From Trileptium ribeirensis (lineage: Eukaryota; Nematoda; Enoplea; Enoplida; Thoracostomopsidae): a stretch of 64,000 nucleotides of DNA. A model generated the notes under the pieces. That model was not told the origin of the DNA and did no database searches. It saw nothing but the letters and a program-made list of their open reading frames with translations. This document shows positions 56,666-64,000 of the stretch, piece after piece. The position numbers and the translations under genes were made by a program. The number at the start of each line of letters is the position of its first letter. Within the stretch, counting starts at the first letter, position 1. The stretch spans positions 83,617 to 147,616 of the forward strand of contig JASANE010018398.1 in assembly GCA_030248225.1 (NCBI GenBank), given 5' to 3'.

Positions 56666-57600
56666 TTTACAAACCGATGCAAATGTTTTGAATAAAATTG
56701 ACATAATCTATGAATGACGTACTCTTTCAGTCTCATTGCGTTCGGCACTGTTAACATGTGCCAGGAGCAAAACGAATTTAGAAATCTATATGTTCAGGGA
56801 TATATAGCAAACTGCTCCAAGCGCTTTTGTAACGTCATTTTGATGAAAAATAATTGTATTGTTACTATCTATTAAATAGGGCACCTAGAACCATTTTTTT
56901 TCGATGTGATCAACAAAATATCGCTAAACTTTACCAAGTATGCATCGACCAGTACAATGAGAGTTACAATTTTGTAATAATTCAAAAACTGACAGCGATT
57001 TATTGTTACATATTTACCTTGTTCAGTTCATAACACTTCAACTATCATGTCATATTTCATTGGTAGTCAATACATCGTCAGAACATTTTATGTGCTGGAA
57101 AGCACTTAAAACCCAGCGGCTCTAGCGAAACATCTAGTAATGTATGTTTGTGCTTTAAGGTGGTTTATTTCTCAGCATATATGTCTCGGTGTACAATAAA
57201 TCATGTTATTAACAGTAAACAATTACAATGACTGAATGAAATCAGCTGCGCTCGAAGATTTCTGTGGGCTTTAATGAATCCACACGTTTTATGTTTGACT
57301 ATGAAAGTTGTATGATTATGGCTGCTATAATTCAAAGGAATGTTGCTTATCATCTTCTCTGCGTACTGACGGACCTTATCGTGGTAATGTTTTAGCCGTA
57401 TACTGGGATGTTAAAGCTATTAATATTTAGCGCGAAGAATACACATCTATATATTGCATCGCACAAAAATTTTTTATCAATGTCAATACAGAGTTTAAAA
57501 AAGACAGACATTTTTACATATGCAGCGCTTACTATAATAGTTATAAGCCGAAAGGCGAGGAACAATATTACGCTATAGAATACCATTAGATTGCGTAAAT
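56666..57600. other. AT-rich sequence, no gene seen
   Basis: Directly after the transposon a short open stretch could continue the interrupted LINE, but I cannot support it. The rest shows nothing. Confidence 0.4.
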
Positions 57601-58572
57601 CGTTCACACATGTCGCCAATCATTTCGTTTCCAACTGTGGCACCTGAGAGTTATCTATAGTTTCAGGGTTATAATATAAATCGTTCACACATGTCGCCAA
57701 TCATTTCGTTTCCAACCGTGGCACCAGAGAGTTATCTATACTTTCAGGGTTATAATATAAATCGTTCACACATGTCGCCAATCATTTCGTTTCCAACTGT
57801 GGCACCTGAGAGTTATCTATAGTTTCAGGGTTATAATATAAATCGTTCACACATGTCGCCAATCATTTCGTTTCCAACCGTGGCACCAGAGAGTTATATA
57901 TACTTTCAGGGTTATAATATAAATCGTTCACACATGTCGCCAATCATTTCGTTTCCAACCGTGGCACCAGAGAGTTATCTATACTTTCAGGGTTATAATA
58001 TAAATCGTTCACACATGTCGCCAATCATTTCGTTTCCAACCGTGGCACCAGAGAGTTATCTACACTTTCAGGGTTATAATATAAATCGTTCACACATGTC
58101 GCCAATCATTTCGTTTCCAACTGTGGCACCAGAGAGTTATCTATACTTTCAGGGTTATAATATAAATCGTTCACACATGTCGCCCATCATTTCGTTTCCA
58201 ACCGTGGCACCAGAGAGTTATCTATACTTTCAGGGTTATAATATAACTCGTTCACACATGTCGCCAATCATTTCGTTTCCAACCGTGGCGCCAGAGAGTT
58301 ATCTATACTTTCAGGGTTATAATATAAATCGTTCACACATGTCGCCAATCATTTCGTTTCCAACCGTGGCACCAGAGAGTTATCTATACTTTCAGGGTTA
58401 TAATATAAATCGTTCACACATGTCGCCAATCATTTCGTTTCCAACCGTGGCACCAGAGAGTTATCTATACTTTCAGGGTTATAATATAAATCGTTCACAC
58501 ATGTCGCCAATCATTTCGTTTCCAACCGTGCCACCAGAGAGTTATCTATACTTTCAGGGTTATAATATAAAA
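57601..58572 (+). repeat. Twelve tandem copies of an 81-bp unit
   Basis: Units start with cgttcacacatgtcgcc at 57601 and recur every 81 bp to 58492 without any length change. The frame is open through units 4-12 (27-residue repeat with SHMSPIISFPTVAPESYLYF); units 1 and 3 have TAG in place of TAC and share the same variants. An open frame of 258 codons follows from the period; expression is unproven. Confidence 0.95.
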
Positions 58573-59920
58573 ATGAGATCATCTCAAGTATTCCCTAACC
58601 CTATAACAGGATTGTCCGTGAGAAGCTGACTTGACAGAACTTCTAGTGGTATATTGTACAATACTGATGTCTAAACCTTCCAATAATACCGTAGTTGGTA
58701 CATTTTGTGGAAAGCTGTTACTATTTGATATCCCGTCAACAAAGGATTACTTCGGAACTTTACTATGTCTAAGCCATTGTGTAGCTGCCTTGTACTACAC
58801 AAAAAGCAGCGCACTAGACCATTCGGCCACGTTTGAATAAACAAGTCGTGCATTACATTGCGGGTTATTGAGCTGTGTTTCATGTTTACCAAAGTGCATT
58901 AAAACGCTGCAAAAATTATAGTTTTAATAATTTAGGGCAGATAGAAAGTAATTAACAGCAATAAAATGAACCAATATGGTAATAATAAATGCAGAAAGTT
59001 AACTACCGGTAAAGCGTTACACAACTACTACACTTTTGGAAAGGTGATTTGCATCACTCTTTATGTCCTAGTCCCTGAGTTTTTCGAGTTGTTCAACCAC
59101 TAAAAATCATAAAGGTTGCTACAGTAGTTGTTTTGTTTACTCATACGCAGCAGCAGAGGAACAATTAATGGTTGCCATTACCTCGGGTAAACCCAATAGT
59201 AATTATGTGGTTTTGGTGCCCAATTGCAATTTGATGGTTGGCCAAACTATATTCCACCGATTTTCGCCACTTCTCTCCCGATGTTTGGCACTTTATTTCA
59301 ATTTTTGCCAATTTTCGCTCGATTTTTGCTGGGATTTGTGAAAATTTACCGCGTGCTGAATGGCTGCGGAGCTTCAAGGAGGTCGGGCTACTTGCCGTGG
59401 GGGATAGGCGTTCGTCAGAAAGGTTATATGTCCGAGCTTCAGGGGAGATATTGCCCTTTTTCCCATGAGCATGTATGATTTTATAGTAAACATATAATCC
59501 CCTAGTTGTACTTTTTACAATCGGTGGCTGCTTCTAAGCTGCCTGACGCCGAGCGCTCAAACAAATTTCCACTATTCGTTTCTGAGTTATATCTTGTAGC
59601 CGTTACTATCATAGGGAGATTAATATATATATTTATTTACATAGCTAGGTTACAGAGTTTGACATGAATGATTAACTTTATTAATAACTAAGTTTTGTTG
59701 CCTTCTTCAAATGATAAATTCTAATTTTTGCGATAGTTGAGACTTCGTCGATCGAGGCGCATCCGTATATAGTATATCAAACTCATATTACTCCTCAATT
59801 TTTATTGTTAAATATTATTAATATTTTAGGTTGTTTTTGCCATTCCAATAGACAACGGCGTAATAGGTAAGTAATGGTTTCCATTTGAATTGCTTTTGAT
59901 AAAATGTAGCATTGTCGTTT
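58573..59920. other. AT-rich sequence, no gene seen
   Basis: Apart from the tRNA-like relic, only short chance frames are visible; a low-complexity ttttgccaattttcgc stretch lies near 59300. Confidence 0.4.
58807..58832 (-). ncRNA. Possible A box of a decayed tRNA/SINE
   Basis: On the minus strand, tggccgaatggtctagtgcgc resembles the D-arm/A-box region of Leu- or Ser-type tRNAs. A weak, interrupted B-box-like stretch lies about 75 bases further. Too degraded to call a gene. Confidence 0.25.
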
Positions 59921-59923
59921 GGA

Positions 59924-60138
59924 ATATGTTCTTGTACAGGTATAGAAATCCGGATTATGTTCTTGTACAGGCATAGAAATCCGGATTATGTTCTTGTACA
60001 GGTATAGAAATCCGGATTATGTTCTTGTACAGGTATAGAAATCCGGATTATGTTCTTGTACAGGTATAGAAATCCGGATTATGTTCTTGTACAGGTATAG
60101 AAATCCGGATTATGTTCTTGTACAGGTATAGAAATCCT
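59924..60138 (+). repeat. Seven tandem copies of a 31-bp unit
   Basis: The unit atgttcttgtacaggtatag (first 20 bases) plus aaatccggatt is repeated head to tail with at most one change per copy; the last copy diverges at its end. Confidence 0.95.
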
Positions 60139-61180
60139 AAAATACATGTGTATTGCTTGTAATGTTTATAATAATTGTTATTTTGTTTTAGTGCATGCAG
60201 TGAATTCAGAATTGAGCTAATTGCGTCAGTATTAAGATAGTTGGTATTTGTAGGCACAACAGCGCCCAAATTTCGCTATTATGCAAAAGTCATTTAGTCG
60301 TTGCATGCAGACACACGTATATATTATAGATTGTCACAGGGAAGGAGTTACTATTCTTAAAAGTCCGATCACGGTTAAACCGCATTTACCACACCTCAGA
60401 GCCCTGCAGCCATTCTAGAACTCCATATATCTCCCGTGCCAAAGGCTTTCTGAAAAGTTTAGCAATTATTACTAGCGAAACTATAAGCAACAATTTTGAA
60501 AAATCGGAGAAATTATCGATGACGACCCTCTGCAGGACCCCTATAAATCTTTTGACAACTATTTTATATACTAGATGCTACGCTGCGACTGTTGGGTCGC
60601 AACTAGCTGTTTCGTTCAAAAAATTATAAAAAATAGCTGGGATTAGCTAAGTGATTCATGTATAAAATAAACAATTTTTGATATCATAAATAGCACAGTC
60701 GTGAAAGTTGGATTTTGAATTGCACTCGGAATCAAATGACCTCATAGGTAAAGAGACTATCGTGAGTTTCCAGCTAGCGTCACTAAGGTCTAAACTTTGG
60801 CCAATTTCGTATACGTAATTATGATACTTCTGTAAAACACTTTAAACTAATGTAGCAGGGGCGGGCGAATTAATGTTTGATGTGACTGAGGGTTTTCAGT
60901 ATAAAGGATATAATTATATGTACATATGTGATGTTAAGCAATGAACTAAGGCATGAAATGATCATACCAGTGCGCACGCATTTATGCGTTTATAATCAGA
61001 GATCGATACATGAAATTATGGCAAAAATTCATACAATCTATAGGTGTATATGCTGCTATGTAAATATTTATGCACACATATATTCCAATTTTCCTTGCCT
61101 GATCGCGAGCTCCAATAGACTCAGATTAATAGTTTATCTTAAATAAACGGTAGATTGATGTGAAATGCCGATAACGGCTG
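60139..61180. other. AT-rich sequence, no gene seen
   Basis: About 1 kb of AT-rich DNA with no recognisable coding or repeat content. Confidence 0.4.
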
Positions 61181-61181
61181 A

Positions 61182-62015
61182 AATATCGAGGTAAATATTA
61201 CATTATAACCCAGTTTAGGTGTTTAAAGAACTTTGTATTTTCAATTCCACAAATCAGCCCGCTGTGATCAAAAGTATATTTTGCGATCCCACTGTGCTGC
61301 CCTCATGCTATAAACTGTGTCTTTCTGATTTTTGGAATCATTATAAGTATTTGTATTTGATGGTTGTCTAATGTTTTCATCACATATACAGATATCGAGG
61401 TAAATATTACATTATAACCCAGTTGAGGTGTTTAAAGAACTTTGTATTTTCAATTCCACAAATCAGACCGCTGTGATCAAAAGTATATTTTGCGATCCCA
61501 CTGTGCTGCCCTCATGCTATAAACTGTCTTTCTGATTTATGGAATCATTATAAGTATTTGTATTTGATGGTTGTTTAATGTTTTCATCACATATACAGAT
61601 ATCGAGGTAAATATTACATTATAACCCAGTTGCGGTGTTTAAAGAACTTTGTATTTTCAATTCCACAAATCAGACCGCTGTGATCAAAAGTATACTTTGC
61701 GATCCCACTGTGCTGCCCTCATGCTATAAACTGTGACTTTCTGATTTATGGAATCATTATAAGTATTTGTATTTGATGGTTGTCTAATGTTTTCATCACA
61801 TATACAGATATCGAGGTAAATATTACATTATAACCCAGTTGAGGTGTTTAAAGAACTTTGTATTTTCAATTTCACAAATCAGACCGCTGTGATCAAAAGT
61901 ATATTTTGCGAATCCACTTGTGCTGCTCCTTATGTTACAAAACCGTGTCTTTCTGAGATAGAATTAATTATAAGATTTGTTCTGGATGGTTGTCTAATGT
62001 TTTAGCGACATATGA
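61182..62015 (+). repeat. Four tandem copies of a 208-bp unit
   Basis: atatcgaggtaaatattaca recurs at 61182, 61392, 61599 and 61808. The first three copies are nearly identical; the fourth is more diverged in its second half. Confidence 0.93.
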
Positions 62016-63300
62016 AAGTAACAAACGAGATTTGGGTTCCAGTGCTGTACCTTGAAGGCAGAGATAATTGGTGCGTTGATTTGTATTATATAAAGTTGAA
62101 TACATGAAGATCTTACATCACCAGGCTTACCCAGTAGGTATGATTACAACCATTGATGAATATAATCACTAGTATATTTTAAAGGGGGTTATAGGGCTCA
62201 TGCCTCCTTTCAAACGTTTGAGAACCACAAAATAAAGATTGAGGTTGCCCCATTGCACATTGACAAATGCAAATGCCAATATTTTAATGTAACACATATA
62301 GAAATGAATTTATACGATCAAGTGCCTAGATAACTGACAACATGACTCCGCCTCCACCTCCCAAATAAAAATTTTAAATAGCCAATGAATATAATAGTCA
62401 TTTTATTAACGCAGCTATTTTCGTTTTGCCCACTGTGTTTAGGTAAAGTTAGTAACAAACCTTTAAATTCATTTACCTTTGAATTCATTTACCGATATTA
62501 TTCAAAAACTCATTGGGATTTTTGGAAAAAAACATCGAACTCTATGCAGTATTTTCTTTGACAATTTGATTTTTATTTCAAAGCATCGCGTCCGGAAATT
62601 GAAATATTGTGAACTATGTCTCTCTTGAATACGTTGCGATGTGACATCGAAACTCGGAACCGAAAAAATTGTTTAAATACGCAAGCTGGCGAGGCAATAA
62701 ACACGGCGAAAAGTAATGACTTTAAAACCATTAAACGAAATAAAGACCCTCTTAGAGCAGTGGTATATACGTAGCCAGGAGATTGGGGTGTACTTTGTAT
62801 CATACTTATTCAGGTCGAATTTTCTGAAGTTGAGACGTACAATTTTAGCGACCTAGGCACGCAGCTATGCTTTGCATCAAACCAGTTGCAAATTATTCTC
62901 ACGACATTGAAATTTTTGAGGTCGAGACGCAACCAACATGACGAGTTTTTTGCCATCGGCGAGCACTTACATTGGAAAGCTATCTAGTCCCACCTACCCG
63001 CCCCCAAAAATGGCTACGTCGCCGCGGTGCGGATGATTGTGCTGATGTTCCTTAACGTGGAAGTCCCAGCTGAAGTGTCCAAAACACAAACCGTAGATGA
63101 TGCCAGTTCCGACATAAAATCGCAGTTGTTTACCTTCCTAGTAAGCGCTTGCACATTTTACAGGTTCGTTCTCTCACCATGGAGCACCTTCTTATAAAAT
63201 GTAGCAAACGTGTAACAAATTAATACCAACTCTCCCAAATGAGGTTTCGCTATAAAATTTTGAAAACAAATGGCTCATTTTTGGATTTCAAAGAGTCAAT
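62016..63300. other. Sequence without visible genes
   Basis: No supported feature; open frames are short and lack motifs. Confidence 0.4.
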
Positions 63301-64000
63301 TTTGGGCTGCGGTCTGTTTTAAATAAGGGAAATGTACTCAAATTTAATGCGCAGTATCTTTCGCGTGGTTGCGGAACAGCAGATCGCTTAGAATAATCCA
63401 CGTTGTTATAGATGATTTTATGCTTGTTTGGTTTTTTCGATGTCTCAAATATAGTAACAGGTTGTAAGTAAAATTGAAGCACCACGCCCCAGAGGGTTCC
63501 AAGAAGCACTAGATTCCTTTGCATCGACAGACATTTAACGTTTCTTGTGGTTGTGGAACTGTCGATCGTTTAGAATAAGCCTCACCGTCATAGGTTATTT
63601 TATGCTTGTTTGGTTTTTTCGATGTCTCAAATAAAGTAACAGGTTGTAAATAAACTTGAAGCAGTACACCACAGAGGGTGCCAAGAAGCACTGGATTATT
63701 TTGCAAAGACAATCATTTAAGATTGCTTATAGTTGTGGAACTGTCGATTGTTTAGAATGAGCCACGCCGTTATAGGTATTTTATGCTTGTTTGTTTTTGC
63801 CGATGTCACAAATAAGGTAACAGGTTGTAAGTACAATTGAAGCACCATACCACAGAGGGTGTCAAGAAGCACTGGATTCTTTTGGAAAGACAATAATTAA
63901 AGATTGCTTGTGGCTGTGGAACTGTCGATAGTTTTGAATGAGCCACGCCGTTATAGGTTATTTTATGTTTGTTTGAGCAATATGAACTGAACGAAGAACA
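63301..64000 (+). repeat. Tandem repeat of about 182 bp, running off the window
   Basis: Four copies with the landmark gtggttgtggaact (63364, 63543, 63726, 63907) and the shared core ttttatgcttgtttggtttt. The array continues past the window end. Confidence 0.9.

Noticed and set aside
57853..58629. Resemblance of the repeated peptide YLYFQG to a potyviral protease recognition motif
   Set aside because: Short chance similarity in a tandem repeat; no supporting context.
26800..64000. CRISPR-like arrays or prokaryotic systems among the repeats
   Set aside because: Repeats are head-to-tail without unique spacers, and the surroundings are eukaryotic mobile elements.

Overview
The window is eukaryotic and comes from a repeat-rich invertebrate genome. 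It contains LTR and non-LTR retrotransposons, a mariner-type DNA transposon and long arrays of tandem repeats on an AT-rich background, and no operon structure. I cannot name the phylum. I found no convincing host gene: every protein similarity I can recognise belongs to a mobile element.

Positions 1-26799 are one giant Ty3/gypsy-type LTR retrotransposon, richer in GC than its flank. Its 5' LTR is cut by the window start, so it is longer than 26.8 kb. The reading order is leader with 33-bp repeats, gag with a CCHC knuckle, a 1.3-kb-residue acidic ORF of unknown function, an acidic linker, an envelope-like glycoprotein with signal peptide, basic cleavage site and membrane anchor, aspartic protease, RT/RNase H/integrase, a long proline-rich C-terminal extension, a broken proline-rich block, a NADAR domain, an SGNH-hydrolase-like domain, a 3-kb non-coding 3' region and the 3' LTR. 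The env-like gene lies before pol, not after it, and a NADAR domain in an LTR element is new to me. The LTRs differ at roughly 1-3% of sites by eye, plus one replaced block. The coding part carries single stops and frameshifts of the kind expected from that much decay.

Positions 26800-36586 are AT-rich flank. It holds a very long imperfect palindrome (foldback-like element, arms of about 1.7 kb, centre near 30590). A broken 3.7-kb CR1/Jockey-type LINE has inserted into its right arm (about 31240-34920).

Positions 36587-46491 are a second, smaller and older Ty3/gypsy-like element with complete 380-bp LTRs and a 4-bp target duplication. It again places an env-like, membrane-spanning region between gag and protease, and again has an SGNH-like accessory ORF behind integrase. 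The env region has a different, cysteine/tryptophan-rich character from that of the giant element. The two elements therefore appear to share a layout (gag, env-like, pro-pol, accessory domain).

Positions 46492-64000 are mostly tandem repeats: units of about 265, 119/120 (with a 478-bp higher-order period), 111, 81, 31, 208 and 182 bp. They also hold a decayed LINE fragment, which a 1.3-kb DD41D mariner-type transposon with one premature stop has interrupted, and tRNA-like relics. The remaining stretches show nothing I can support as genes.
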